Shown: positions 8,828 to 18,425 of the stretch, piece after piece | How the letters are laid out: every line of letters starts with the position of its first letter | Numbering within the stretch: position 1 is the first letter of the stretch | NCBI RefSeq assembly: GCF_030812775.1 | Contig: NZ_JAUSTI010000004.1 | Location: 248,001 to 312,000 of the forward strand | Source of the DNA: Paenibacillus tundrae | Lineage (GTDB): Bacteria > Bacillota > Bacilli > Paenibacillales > Paenibacillaceae | DNA: 64,000 bases | Reading direction: 5' to 3' | Program-made: the position numbers and the translations under genes | Notes under the pieces: generated by a model | Told to the model about the DNA's origin: nothing | Database searches by the model: none | The model's input: the letters and a program-made list of their open reading frames with translations, nothing else

Positions 8828-10426
8828 GTGAACAGTGCGTCTGTACAGAAAACAGCGGCAGTTCTAATGTTGCAAGGAACCGCATCGGATGTAGGGAAAA
8901 GTGTAATAACGACGGCTCTATGCCGGATATTTAAACAGGACGGCTTCAGACCTGCACCGTTCAAATCCCAGAATATGGCGCTGAATTCCTATGTCACAGA
9001 GGACGGTAAGGAAATAGGTAGAGCGCAGGGAGCACAGGCAGAGGCTTGTGGTATTGAGGCGACGACAGACATGAATCCAATCCTCATTAAGCCTGTTCGT
9101 GATATGCACTCCCAGATTGTCGTGCACGGCGTACCCTTTGCTCAGATGAGCGCGTCAGACTATCGGCAACATTTTCTGCCAGAGGCGAAGCAGACCGTGA
9201 TGGAAGCGTTGGATCGTCTGCGGTCTACTTATGATGTCGTACTAATGGAAGGTGCAGGCAGCCCTGCAGAGATTAATCTGAAGGATCGGGATATTGTTAA
9301 TATGAACCTGGCCGGATGGGCAGATGCACCGGTTATTCTGATCTCTGATATTGATCGCGGCGGCGTATTTGCCTCCATTGTAGGTACGCTGGAGTTGTTG
9401 GAGCCACATGAAGTACAGCGTGTAAAAGGGTTCATTATTAACAAGTTTCGGGGCGATCTGTCCCTGTTACAGCCAGGGCTGGATTGGTTGGAGGAACGGA
9501 CAGGCATTCCAGTACTCGGCGTGCTACCTTACATAAGAGATATACAGATTGAAGCTGAAGATTCAGTTGTTTTGGATTCCCTGCGTCATGGTAAGTCGGG
9601 TCAACAGGAATTAGATCTTGCTGTGATTCGGTATCCGCGGATTTCGAATTTTACAGATTTCGATGCATTGTCTCGGGAACCAGACGTCAATATCAGGTAC
9701 GTTACTTCACCAGAGGAGCTTGGTTCACCAGATGCAATTCTATTACCCGGGACAAAGGACACCATAGGTGATCTGGAATTTTTGCGTGAATCAGGCTTGG
9801 AGCAAGCGATTGCCCGTCATATTGAGCGTGAACATGTGCAACTTGTAGGGATCTGCGGAGGCTATCAGATGCTTGGTCAGCATCTTCAAGATCCTTTTGC
9901 CGTTGAGGCGAATCAGGTTCAGGAGGCAAGAGGCATGGGCATGCTGCCGCTATCCACGACCTTCCTACAGAACAAACAGACCGTTAGAGCTTCGGGTTGG
10001 GTACAGGTGGAACATCCAATTCGTTTACACCAGGAAGTAGATGGAGCCCATTCGGCTGGTCAATCAGCTTCTTCGCTACCGATTGAAGGATATGAGATTC
10101 ATATGGGAGTTACGGAATGCCATGAACCGGAACGTGTGTCGGCTTTATTTGAAATACGTCATCCAGGGGGGCAGTCGTTTAATGAAGGTTGGGGAACCCA
10201 GGATGGCAAGGTGTGGGGAACGTATCTACATGGATTGTTTGAAAGCGATCAGTTTCGGCGTTCCTGGCTTAACGGTTTGCGGGAAAGTAAAGGGCTTGCT
10301 CCTCTCCTTGAAACGTACAGTGTGCGTGAGCGTAAGGAAATGGAATTTGATCGCGTAGCAGAATCCTTGCGTTCTGCACTGGATCTGGAGCGAATCTATG
10401 AAATTATGGGTCTGCAAACTCTATAG
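8828..10426 (+). CDS. cobQ: Cobyric acid synthase
   Basis: Glutamine-dependent amidotransferase (CobQ/CbiP) that amidates side chains b, d, e and g of adenosylcobyrinic acid a,c-diamide. The start is a GTG at 8828 behind GGGGGAT; 532 residues. The dethiobiotin-synthetase-like N-terminal half has the P-loop GTASDVGKSVITTALCR, then EGAGSPAEINL and SDIDRGGVFAS. The glutaminase half has the nucleophile Cys in GICGGYQMLG and a His in YEIHMG. It is the last gene of the operon. Earlier corrin-ring genes are not in this window, so the supply of diamide must come from elsewhere in the genome or from salvage. Confidence 0.94.
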   Translation: MNSASVQKTAAVLMLQGTASDVGKSVITTALCRIFKQDGFRPAPFKSQNMALNSYVTEDGKEIGRAQGAQAEACGIEATTDMNPILIKPVRDMHSQIVVHGVPFAQMSASDYRQHFLPEAKQTVMEALDRLRSTYDVVLMEGAGSPAEINLKDRDIVNMNLAGWADAPVILISDIDRGGVFASIVGTLELLEPHEVQRVKGFIINKFRGDLSLLQPGLDWLEERTGIPVLGVLPYIRDIQIEAEDSVVLDSLRHGKSGQQELDLAVIRYPRISNFTDFDALSREPDVNIRYVTSPEELGSPDAILLPGTKDTIGDLEFLRESGLEQAIARHIEREHVQLVGICGGYQMLGQHLQDPFAVEANQVQEARGMGMLPLSTTFLQNKQTVRASGWVQVEHPIRLHQEVDGAHSAGQSASSLPIEGYEIHMGVTECHEPERVSALFEIRHPGGQSFNEGWGTQDGKVWGTYLHGLFESDQFRRSWLNGLRESKGLAPLLETYSVRERKEMEFDRVAESLRSALDLERIYEIMGLQTL

Positions 10427-10473
10427 TAGACTGTGAGTGACAAGAATAAGGTCACTGGATTTGTACACCCAAA

Positions 10474-10535
10474 AAAGTCCCCCATGCGGGCATTGATCCT
10501 TCATCAAAGGAACCTTGCCGTGTATGGGGGACTTT
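10474..10535. terminator. Bidirectional terminator between cobQ and the chemoreceptor gene
   Basis: AAAGTCCCCCAT at the left and ATGGGGGACTTT at the right form a perfect 12-bp stem around a GC-rich interior that can fold further. The left arm is preceded by more A residues, so both strands read into a U-rich tail. The two flanking genes converge on it. Confidence 0.85.
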
Positions 10536-10641
10536 CCTATTTAGCTGCGAATCCGAGTTCAGCAATTTAAAGATCGTGAGCATTCCCTTTACGTTCAGTA
10601 TTGATTCAAACCATAGAACGATGGGTTAATGCTACATTTGA

Positions 10642-12342
10642 TTAGTTAATTTTGAATTTTTTCATGGCAGTCTGTAACTCTACCGCTTGTTCATGCAAAT
10701 GACGAACCGTTCCAGAGTGGGAATCCATCTCGTTCAGTTGCAGATCTGCGGTGGAAGCAATCTCCTGCATGCTCTGACGGGATTTGGACGTAATCTGTGC
10801 CGTCTCTTCAACAGAGGCACTGACTTGCTCAGCACCAGCAGATACCTGCTGCGTGGAAGCTGATACCGTCTGGATCGTTAAGTTTACGTTCTGAATTAAT
10901 TCATTCAATTGCTGGAAGGCAGAGCCTGCTTGTTGAACAACATGAGTACCTGAGCCAATCTCTTGCGTTACCCGGTTCATGGCATCAACAGAACGCTCGG
11001 CATCCTCGCGAATCGTATTCAGATAATCCGAGATTTCCTCGGTTGCTGTCTTGGATTGTTCCGCAAGCTTACGAACTTCTCCAGCAACGACAGCGAATCC
11101 ACGACCATGTTCGCCAGCACGTGCAGCTTCAATGGAAGCATTGAGCGACAACATATTGATCTGTTTCGTAATTTCGAAGATGGAAGTGACGATGGTACCG
11201 ATGGCGATGGAGCGTTCATTCATCGTTTCGACATAACGCAAGGATTCACTTGCGGTCTGACCTACACGTTCCATCTGCTCTACAGCATTCTGTGCCAGTC
11301 GATTACCGTTCACAGCTTCACTAGCCGCCTCACCAATCTGCTCTGACACTTCAGCAGAAGAAGAAGCGATATGCATGATTCCCTGGGTGATTTCCTCCAT
11401 AGCTCTTGCATTCTCAGCAGCACTTGTGGCAATGCTTACACTGCCTTTCTCGGCTTCTTCGGCAGATTGGCTGGAGTTCTTAACCATACTGGACATGGAT
11501 TCAACCCGATTGAGCAGATCATTGGAGCCTTCAACCACTTCGTCGGAGGTGGAGAGAACACGACTAATCATTTCTTTGAGATTATGAGTCATCGTCTGGA
11601 AGCTAGTCGCGAGTTGAGCAATTTCGTCTTGACCTTTAATCTGGAGCTGGGTCGTTAGATCGCCCTGCGAAATTTGTTTACTATGTTGAACGAGTGAAAT
11701 AATCGGACGGGTAACTCGCTTAATCATACTCGTTGAGATCAGCCATCCAAGTACAAAGGTCAGTGCGGTGATACCCAGGCACAACCAGAAGATTTGCGCA
11801 ATCTTGGACTGGATGAATTGTGCATCCATGCTTACCGCCATGAGCATATTGCTACCTGCTACAGGTATAAATGCAGCCTTATGTACACCAAAAGAGTCGG
11901 AATAAACTTCACTAATAGCTAATGCTTTGGTCTCGATTGCTGTATTCATTGCAGATTCAACTGCAATTTCGTCTCCAGCCTTCATACCTGAGGCGTTGTT
12001 GGCAATTACGATTTTGGCAGTTCCGTCTTGAAGAGAAACAACGTAAGCTGCATCCAGGTTATGTTCTTTCGCTTTCTCAGCTAAATAGGATTCAACCGTT
12101 AGTGCAGCACCATCGGAGCCAGCTCCACCGCTTTCGACTTGCGAAATTTTGGACGAAGAGATGTTTTTGTATATATCCTGAATCGACGTGTTTAAGACCT
12201 TATCGAATTGCGGGAGTACATAACTATTAATAATATTCATCGATACTGCATAAAAACTAATACTAAACAACAGGGATGCAACTAGCAATACGAGGAACAA
12301 CATGCCTCTGATTTTGCCAGCAACCGTGCGATTACGAAACAT
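10642..12342 (-). CDS. Methyl-accepting chemotaxis protein
   Basis: A 566-residue transmembrane chemoreceptor. A first membrane helix (about residues 14-35) precedes an extracellular sensor region of about 145 residues. A second helix (about 183-203) is followed by a HAMP domain ([18 protein letters not shown]) and a long coiled-coil signalling domain. The hairpin tip reads [20 protein letters not shown], the CheA/CheW contact region. There is no C-terminal CheR-tether pentapeptide. AAAGGATG precedes the ATG. The extracellular ligand cannot be read from the sequence. It is monocistronic, terminating at the bidirectional hairpin. Confidence 0.93.
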   Translation of the reverse strand: MFRNRTVAGKIRGMLFLVLLVASLLFSISFYAVSMNIINSYVLPQFDKVLNTSIQDIYKNISSSKISQVESGGAGSDGAALTVESYLAEKAKEHNLDAAYVVSLQDGTAKIVIANNASGMKAGDEIAVESAMNTAIETKALAISEVYSDSFGVHKAAFIPVAGSNMLMAVSMDAQFIQSKIAQIFWLCLGITALTFVLGWLISTSMIKRVTRPIISLVQHSKQISQGDLTTQLQIKGQDEIAQLATSFQTMTHNLKEMISRVLSTSDEVVEGSNDLLNRVESMSSMVKNSSQSAEEAEKGSVSIATSAAENARAMEEITQGIMHIASSSAEVSEQIGEAASEAVNGNRLAQNAVEQMERVGQTASESLRYVETMNERSIAIGTIVTSIFEITKQINMLSLNASIEAARAGEHGRGFAVVAGEVRKLAEQSKTATEEISDYLNTIREDAERSVDAMNRVTQEIGSGTHVVQQAGSAFQQLNELIQNVNLTIQTVSASTQQVSAGAEQVSASVEETAQITSKSRQSMQEIASTADLQLNEMDSHSGTVRHLHEQAVELQTAMKKFKIN

Positions 12343-12677
12343 AAAATCATCCTTTCACGTCAAGTTCATTAACATAGTCGCTTTTCCGTACTCATCAGTC
12401 CTATCTATCAACGAAGAAAGACCTATTTTTTACATTGAGAAAACTTGGGAATAAGCGGATATACCTATATTACATAATTAACCTGAGGTTGAATACAACA
12501 AATTTCATAAAACGCTCAGTTTCTTTCAGAAATGCGCAATTAGTTTACATACATATTACACATATTAAATTAATACCTACCGGAATAGTTTGTTATATGT
12601 TATAGTGATCTACACAGTATGTGTAAATATAAAGTCGGAGGATACCGGCAAGCACACTAAGAGGAGGATTTACAGTA
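12343..12677. other. Intergenic region between divergent mcp and tcyP-like genes
   Basis: This AT-rich 335-nt spacer must hold the promoters of both divergent genes. I see the ribosome site GAGGAGG (12661-12667) for the symporter, but no -35/-10 pair convincing enough to mark and no clear sigma-D box for the chemoreceptor. No small gene is evident. Confidence 0.5.
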
Positions 12678-14075
12678 GTGGATACATTTTTAATCATTTT
12701 GAACGTCGTGGTTATGCTCATTCTTCTGGGTGTCCTGTTCTGGATGCAGAAGAAACACATTTCATTTACGAAGCGTGTATTTACAGGTTTGGGCATCGGG
12801 GTAGTATACGGCGTTGTACTTCAACTGATCTATTCATCGGGTTCTGATATTATTACCAAGTCAGTCGATTGGTTTAACCTTGCCGGTTCAGGCTATGTTC
12901 GTTTGCTACAAATGGTCGTTATTCCTTTGATCATGGTGTCGATCATTTCGGCAATTATGAATCTGAAGGGTAAACAAAATCTAGGTAAGATGAGTTTATC
13001 CATCATTGCTATTCTTCTTATTACAACTGCAATTGCAGCAAGTGTGAGTATCGTAACAAGCTTGAGCTTTAATCTGACTTCCATTGAGATTGAGGGAGGA
13101 GATCGGGAGCTAGCACAAGGTCAACGGATGGAGGAACGTCTCGTCGATGTAAAAGATCAGACGATTCCGCAGCAGGTATTGGAATTTATTCCATCTAACC
13201 CGTTCGCAGATATGACAGGTGAACGTCGTACATCTACACTGGCGGTTGTTATTTTCTCTGCATTTATCGGTGTAGCGGTACTGGGCTTGGATCGCAAAAA
13301 ACCACAGCAGGCTGAAACGTTCCGTGGAATGGTGAATGCGGTGTATGCCGTAGTTATGCGGATTGTAACGCTGGTGCTACGGTTGACGCCGTACGGTATT
13401 TTGGCATTGATCACGAAGGTCACAGCGACAACCAATCCGGATGAGATATTGAAGCTCATTAAATTTGTTGTCGCGTCCTACGTTGCGTTGTTCGTCATGT
13501 TCATTATTCATCTAATTATTATTGCTCTGTTTGGTTTCAACCCGATCACTTATGTGAAGAAGGTTCTGCCAACACTGGTATTTGCCTTTACTTCTCGTTC
13601 CAGTGCAGCGGCTATCCCGCTTAACGTAGAGACACAAACGAAGAAACTGGGCGTCTCGGATGGTATTGCGAATCTGTCGGCAAGTTTCGGAGCTACAATT
13701 GGTCAAAACGGCTGCGCCGGGATCTATCCGGCCATGCTCGCCGTTATGATTGCTCCTACGGTCGGCATCGATCCGCTTAGCTGGGACTTCATTATTACCC
13801 TGATCCTTGTGGTCATGATCAGTTCATTCGGCGTAGCCGGTGTAGGTGGCGGGGCAACCTTCGCTTCCCTGATCGTGTTGTCCACGATGAATCTGCCTGT
13901 TGCTCTCGCTGGATTGCTGATCTCCGTTGAACCACTGATCGACATGGGTCGTACAGCACTGAACGTCAATGGTTCAATGACATCAGGTCTCGTTTCCAGT
14001 AAATTGTTAAAAGAGAACGACCAGGATACCTTCAGCAACCCAACGCCTGATCTGGATGGTGCCGCTCAGGCATAA
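12678..14075 (+). CDS. tcyP: L-cystine/cation symporter, TcyP-like
   Basis: Dicarboxylate/amino acid:cation symporter (DAACS) family, 465 residues. The N-terminus, the VRLLQMVVIPLIMVSIISA segment and the long extracytoplasmic insertion with RELAQGQRMEERLVDVK resemble Bacillus TcyP rather than glutamate or C4-dicarboxylate carriers. The substrate-binding core includes TRSSAAAIPLNVE (about residue 305) and GVAGVGGGATFASLIVLS (about 387). The start is a GTG behind GAGGAGG, 10 nt away. A terminator follows at 14158-14194, so it is a single-gene unit. Cystine as substrate is inferred from family resemblance. Confidence 0.85.
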   Translation: MDTFLIILNVVVMLILLGVLFWMQKKHISFTKRVFTGLGIGVVYGVVLQLIYSSGSDIITKSVDWFNLAGSGYVRLLQMVVIPLIMVSIISAIMNLKGKQNLGKMSLSIIAILLITTAIAASVSIVTSLSFNLTSIEIEGGDRELAQGQRMEERLVDVKDQTIPQQVLEFIPSNPFADMTGERRTSTLAVVIFSAFIGVAVLGLDRKKPQQAETFRGMVNAVYAVVMRIVTLVLRLTPYGILALITKVTATTNPDEILKLIKFVVASYVALFVMFIIHLIIIALFGFNPITYVKKVLPTLVFAFTSRSSAAAIPLNVETQTKKLGVSDGIANLSASFGATIGQNGCAGIYPAMLAVMIAPTVGIDPLSWDFIITLILVVMISSFGVAGVGGGATFASLIVLSTMNLPVALAGLLISVEPLIDMGRTALNVNGSMTSGLVSSKLLKENDQDTFSNPTPDLDGAAQA

Positions 14076-14157
14076 TCCATATTTTCAGATTCTTATTGAA
14101 TGGCTGTCATAGCTCTTCAATGAAAGTGCGTTGTAACATCTCGACTATAGATTACGA

Positions 14158-14194
14158 TAAACCGTCCTTCGGCTCATCCGGAGGACGGTTTTTT
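14158..14194 (+). terminator. Intrinsic terminator after tcyP
   Basis: AACCGTCCT and AGGACGGTT form the stem around TCGGCTCATCCGG, followed by TTTTTT. It sits 80 nt after the symporter stop. Confidence 0.88.
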
Positions 14195-14337
14195 AATTGG
14201 AAATGTTGTTAGAGGTACATCGCGCCAGAAGGTACACCATGGTTTTGATTTGAGAGCATTACAGACTTGGTGCAATTTAGTGCTGTTCAATAAGAAGGAA
14301 ATATGATAGAGTAATCATGTTTTGGCTCTGTGCCAGA

Positions 14338-14378
14338 CCGCGGTTCGTAACCATCCCGCGTAATCAAAACTAGGAAGG
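14338..14378 (+). ncRNA. PreQ1-I riboswitch overlapping the ribosome binding site
   Basis: CGCGG and CCGCG form the single aptamer stem around GTTCGTAACCATC. The A-rich tail TAATCAAAACTAGGAAGG follows. This is the compact H-type pseudoknot pattern of preQ1 class I aptamers: the 3' tail folds back onto the loop. The tail contains the Shine-Dalgarno AGGAAGG (14372-14378) of the next gene, so ligand binding should block translation initiation. The downstream gene is a YhhQ-type queuosine-precursor transporter, which fits the ligand. Confidence 0.85.
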
Positions 14379-14388
14379 CAGTGTATGT

Positions 14389-15072
14389 ATGTTTAATTTA
14401 GGGTGGGGAGCGTTATTCGTTCTCGTCACTTATGGTTTCTTTTTGTTATGTTATCGCTTGTTCGGTAAAAAAGGTCTCTATGCCTGGATTGGTGTGGCAA
14501 CGGTTATTGCCAACATTCAGGTGACCAAAACGATAGATATTATGGGGATCGTGTTGACACTAGGCAACACGATGTATGTAAGTCTATACCTTACCAGTGA
14601 CTTGCTTAACGAGAAGTACGGTTCAGGAGAGGCGCGCAAAGCTGTATGGTTCGGTTTCTTTACGTTAATTATGACCACAGTACTCATGCAGATGGTGTTG
14701 TACTTTGATCCAGCGTCTACAGACTTTGCCCAGAAGCCGATGGAAGCTTTATTCGGGCTATTGCCACGTCTTGCACTGGGAAGCCTGTCAGCTTACTTTA
14801 TTAGTCAATTCCTGGATGTACGCTTGTACTCTTGGTTACGTAAAATCACACCTGGTCGTAATCAGCTGTGGATTCGTACGAACGGAAGCTCCATTATCAG
14901 TTCATTTGTGGATACGTTAGTGTTCACTGCGATTGCGTTTGCATTCATCTATCCATGGGATGTGTGGATTGAGATATTCCTAACGACTTATGTGATTAAA
15001 TTTGTACTGACTGCAGTGGGAACGCCGTTCCTGTATGCTGCACGTAATTTTAAATTTAAGGATGAGTCTTAG
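14389..15072 (+). CDS. yhhQ: Queuosine precursor transporter, YhhQ/VUT family
   Basis: A 227-residue integral membrane protein with about six or seven hydrophobic segments. The family signatures include ATVIANIQVTKTID (about residue 38), LTLGNTMYVSLYLTSDLLNEKYG (about 55) and the C-terminal ITYVIKF-like TTYVIKFVLTAVGTPFLYA. YhhQ members import 7-deazaguanine precursors (preQ0, preQ1) or queuine for tRNA modification. The ATG at 14389 lies 10 nt after AGGAAGG. That ribosome site is inside the preQ1 riboswitch, which independently supports the substrate class. Terminator at 15143-15190. Confidence 0.92.
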   Translation: MFNLGWGALFVLVTYGFFLLCYRLFGKKGLYAWIGVATVIANIQVTKTIDIMGIVLTLGNTMYVSLYLTSDLLNEKYGSGEARKAVWFGFFTLIMTTVLMQMVLYFDPASTDFAQKPMEALFGLLPRLALGSLSAYFISQFLDVRLYSWLRKITPGRNQLWIRTNGSSIISSFVDTLVFTAIAFAFIYPWDVWIEIFLTTYVIKFVLTAVGTPFLYAARNFKFKDES

Positions 15073-15142
15073 ATTCGAATACTATTTATTTACGTGCAGA
15101 TGGTTACTAGAGGTAAGTGAAAAGTATTCATAAATGAAACTG

Positions 15143-15190
15143 AAAATGTCCCGCAGAGCCATGTCATCATGGACTTGCGGGACATTTTTG
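15143..15190 (+). terminator. Intrinsic terminator after yhhQ
   Basis: AAAATGTCCCGCA and TGCGGGACATTTTT form a 13-bp stem with a T run, 70 nt after the transporter stop. Confidence 0.88.
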
Positions 15191-15346
15191 TATAGTTAGG
15201 TGCCGATACTGCACAGCACGAAGGTTCCTATATGATGAAGTACTGTAGCGTTTGAGATAGCGCCGCCAAGCTTCTAATAGGATGAAGAATCGTCTTGTAC
15301 GATACCAATACAACAGTTTCTGAGATGAAGTGATGAATAAGGAATC

Positions 15347-16441
15347 TTAGTCTGTGAGAATTTGCAGTTCTTTAGGATATGAAGTCAGTACTTCTACACC
15401 CGTTTCTGTTACGAGTACATCATCCTCAATACGCACGCCGCCAGCTCCAGTTACATAAATACCCGGTTCAATAGTGAATACGGTCCCTTCTTGCAAGAGA
15501 TCTGTATTCTGACCATGTAATGATGGATATTCGTGAACATCAATGCCAAGTCCATGACCAACACGGTGCATGAAGCGTTCGCCGTAGCCAGCATCTTCCG
15601 TAACTTGGCGAGCAGCGCGGTCAATCTCTGCACAGGTCACGCCAGGCTTGACTGCTCGAATGGCTGCCTCATTCGCTGCCAGTACCGTATTATAGATCGT
15701 GCGCAGCTCAGGAGAAATGTCTCCAAATGCAAACGTACGAGTAATGTCGGAAGCATACCCACCAGCATATACACCCATATCAAACATCAACAGATCACCA
15801 TGTTGAAGCTTGCGTTCACCCGGCGTACCGTGGGGCAATCCTGTTTGTGGTCCAGTGAGCACCATCGTGTCGAAGGAAGGGCCGTCTGCACCCAGCTTCT
15901 TCATCTGATATTCCATCTCGGCAACGAGTTCAATCTCGGTTACACCTGTACGAACGTGGGAAAGCCCCTGGCGTAGAACTTCCTCAATTAGATGAATAGC
16001 ATGACGAATGCGAGCGATCTCATCTGGTGTCTTTTTCACGCGTAGGGAACGCAGCAGAGGGCCAACATCTTCATAATGGGTACCACCCAAAGCAGCGGTT
16101 AACTGCTCATAACGTGCGACGGTAACGTATTCTTTTTCCAGACCAATTCGTCCAAGACGTCCTTGGTAACGCTCCAATAGCGCGTATGGATTGTCCGTAT
16201 CGGTATGTGTTGCGATGTTGGAAACGGAGGAAGCAGCAGCTGCAGCATCTGCATCTAGCGCAGGTACAATCAGAAGAGGTTCTTCGCCGCGTGCGAGTAC
16301 GAGTCCAAGGAAACGTTCATGCGGATTACTTGCGAATCCTGTTAAGTAGTAGATATGTTTAGGATCTGTGATCAGCGTGGCATCCAGTCCTTGCACAGAG
16401 AGGCTAGCTTCTAAGCGGGATAAGGGTGTTTGGTTCGTCAT
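15347..16441 (-). CDS. Xaa-Pro aminopeptidase / M24 family metallopeptidase
   Basis: A pita-bread-fold metallopeptidase of 364 residues. The creatinase-like N-terminal domain (LITDPKHIYYLTGF) is followed by the catalytic domain. All metal ligands are visible: Asp in LLMFDMGVYAGG and ASDITRTF, His in VGHGLGIDVHE, Glu in FTIEPGIY and Glu in VRIEDDVLV. I choose the ATG at 16441 because AAAGGTGG lies 8 nt upstream; a GTG at 16453 overlaps that site. It probably releases N-terminal residues before proline or cleaves X-Pro dipeptides in the cytoplasm. PepQ-like dipeptidase is an alternative. Confidence 0.9.
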   Translation of the reverse strand: MTNQTPLSRLEASLSVQGLDATLITDPKHIYYLTGFASNPHERFLGLVLARGEEPLLIVPALDADAAAAASSVSNIATHTDTDNPYALLERYQGRLGRIGLEKEYVTVARYEQLTAALGGTHYEDVGPLLRSLRVKKTPDEIARIRHAIHLIEEVLRQGLSHVRTGVTEIELVAEMEYQMKKLGADGPSFDTMVLTGPQTGLPHGTPGERKLQHGDLLMFDMGVYAGGYASDITRTFAFGDISPELRTIYNTVLAANEAAIRAVKPGVTCAEIDRAARQVTEDAGYGERFMHRVGHGLGIDVHEYPSLHGQNTDLLQEGTVFTIEPGIYVTGAGGVRIEDDVLVTETGVEVLTSYPKELQILTD

Positions 16442-16750
16442 AGGTACGTCCACCTTTCAATTGTCTATATCATCTAATCTATTATAAATTAAATCTTCCC
16501 AATTCCATAGGCACGCGTATATGAGAACATTTATATAGAAGAAAGTAAGGAAATCGGACTATCTCTAAATAATGAGGATTAGGGCGGTTTTTTCGTTTGA
16601 GTACATAGTGGGGCGGGTAACGGGTAATACAGGGCGAAACCTTGTTATGTCTGACGTCGTAGAGTGTACGGTCATGGTTGTGTGAATATCCGTAACTCCA
16701 TTAAATATGAACGCATATCCATTCATTCCAATTCGAAGGGAGAGGTATAC

Positions 16751-17965
16751 ATGAATAATCGATTAAGCGTTCCTCTATATGCTTCGCTATTAAGCGTTGC
16801 GTTATTGACTGCGTGTGCTTCGGGTGATGGCTCCGCAGGATCGCAGCCAATGTCTCAGGGCGCAGGCGGAGGTCAGGGACAGACAGCTAATGGCGGTACT
16901 ACTAGCGTAGAGAACAATGAAAATGAAGCGCAGGAGAATGCAGTTATTCCTTATGAAACTTCAGTTCTAGTGGAAGGGCTTAATGCGCCATGGGAACTCG
17001 TTGAAGTATCCGATGGCCGTATGTTTGTAACTGAGCGTCCAGGTACAATTCGGGTCATTGAGGATGGCGAATTATTGTCTGAGCCATTGATTGAATTTAC
17101 TGCACCGTTTAATGAGGAAGGCGAGGGTGGACTATTAGGGCTTGCTGCTGACCCGGAGTTTGAGGATAACGGTTATCTGTATGCCTATCATTCGTACATT
17201 GAAGGCGATAACATTGCCAATCGTGTATTACGCTTGAAGGTGAGTGATGGGACAGCAGTCATTGATAAGGAATTGCTTGGTGATATCCCTGGCGGTGTGA
17301 ATCATAACGGTGGACGTATTAAGATTGGTTCAGACAATCTACTCTATATCACAACAGGTGATCGGTATGAGCCTGAATTGGCACAGGATGAGAGTAGCAT
17401 TGGCGGTAAAATATTGCGAATTGGTCTGGATGGTTCGATCCCGGAGGATAACCCTTGGCCTAATTCTCCTGTATATAGTATGGGACATCGTAATGCACAG
17501 GGTCTTGCGTGGAATCCGACTAACGGCTATCTCTATGCGACGGAGCATGGTCAGCGGAATAATGATGAGATCAATCGAATTGAAGCGGGCGCTAATTATG
17601 GCTGGCCTGAAGTTGAGGGAGATGAACATCAGAACAGCGATTATGTTGCACCACTCGCGCACAGTGGCGATGATACTTGGGCTCCCTCGGGTATTGCTTA
17701 TATTGAGGAAGGGCCTTGGGCGGGTTCCTTAATTGCGGCCAATCTGCGCGGAGAACAACTATTGAAGGTCACGCTATCCGAGGACGGAACGCAAGTCGAT
17801 CAGGTTGAACCTATTTTTGAAGATGAATGGGGACGCATTCGGAATGTAACGACTGGAGCAGATGGACAAATCTATGTACTAACAAACAATCGGGATGGTC
17901 GTGGCTCCCCACGTGATGGTGATGATAAGCTCATCGTGCTTACCCCGCAGGATCAAGCGAAGTAA
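16751..17965 (+). CDS. PQQ-dependent sugar dehydrogenase-like lipoprotein (GSDH domain)
   Basis: A 404-residue exported lipoprotein. The lipobox SVALLTACASG places the acyl Cys near residue 21, followed by a low-complexity Gly/Gln/Asn linker to about residue 70. The rest is a six-bladed glucose/sorbosone dehydrogenase propeller: GLNAPWELVEVSDGRMFVTERPG, GGLLGLAADPEFEDNGYLY, GGVNHNGGRIKIG and ATEHGQRNNDEINRIEAG. The ATG at 16751 is preferred for AAGGGAGAGG just upstream. Homologues oxidise aldose sugars with PQQ and quinone or dye acceptors. Whether this organism makes PQQ cannot be seen here, so activity is uncertain. Confidence 0.9.
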   Translation: MNNRLSVPLYASLLSVALLTACASGDGSAGSQPMSQGAGGGQGQTANGGTTSVENNENEAQENAVIPYETSVLVEGLNAPWELVEVSDGRMFVTERPGTIRVIEDGELLSEPLIEFTAPFNEEGEGGLLGLAADPEFEDNGYLYAYHSYIEGDNIANRVLRLKVSDGTAVIDKELLGDIPGGVNHNGGRIKIGSDNLLYITTGDRYEPELAQDESSIGGKILRIGLDGSIPEDNPWPNSPVYSMGHRNAQGLAWNPTNGYLYATEHGQRNNDEINRIEAGANYGWPEVEGDEHQNSDYVAPLAHSGDDTWAPSGIAYIEEGPWAGSLIAANLRGEQLLKVTLSEDGTQVDQVEPIFEDEWGRIRNVTTGADGQIYVLTNNRDGRGSPRDGDDKLIVLTPQDQAK

Positions 17966-18293
17966 CCCGATATTGTATTGGCTTGCTAGGTTTCAAACTT
18001 AAGTTACTACGACCCACATATTCAATAAGCAAAATTACGCAAGAAAGGGGCTAACTCATAAAGAGTTCCTCTTCGCTCCAAGCGCTAACGAACCTACCAC
18101 ATCTTAATAGGTGGATTATGTACGTATGTAAGATTTAACGAACCACAGTAATGCTATTTCGTTCTGAAACGGCATCAAACCCTGAAAAATCGATAGAATT
18201 GACGAAATAACGCCTCTGTAATTCATTAGGTCTCAGATCTGGGGAAGTGGGAGCGAATAGCGTGTGTCAGATTCATTACATCAAAATAAAGCT
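17966..18293. other. Non-coding spacer after the sugar dehydrogenase
   Basis: No credible gene. It contains two short TAACGAACC words (about 18087 and 18138) and several AT-rich inverted motifs. The strong hairpin at 18294-18341 follows. It may hold decayed repeat sequence. Confidence 0.35.
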
Positions 18294-18341
18294 AAAGGGG
18301 CTGTCCCCCGTCATATTCATGACTTATGGGACAGCCCCTTC
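18294..18341. repeat. Terminator-like hairpin repeat, copy 1
   Basis: AAAGGGGCTGTCCC (18294-18307) and GGGACAGCCCCTT (18328-18340) form a long stem with an inner GTCAT/ATGAC hairpin. The same design recurs at 47830-47869 with CTATCCC/GGGATAG in place of CTGTCCC/GGGACAG, a compensatory change. It lies between convergent genes and can terminate in either direction. A second perfect hairpin, ATGGCATCTCT with AGAGATGCCAT, follows at about 18349-18372. Confidence 0.75.
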
Positions 18342-18425
18342 ATTCATAATGGCATCTCTGTAGAGATGCCATTACAGGTAATAAGTCATCGTCTGTATGA
18401 CGATGTACTGTCTGTATCCGTTAAC

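Noticed and set aside
12540..12620. Promoter for the tcyP-like gene
   Set aside because: Several TATA-like words exist, but no -35 element at 16-18 nt spacing could be chosen over the others.
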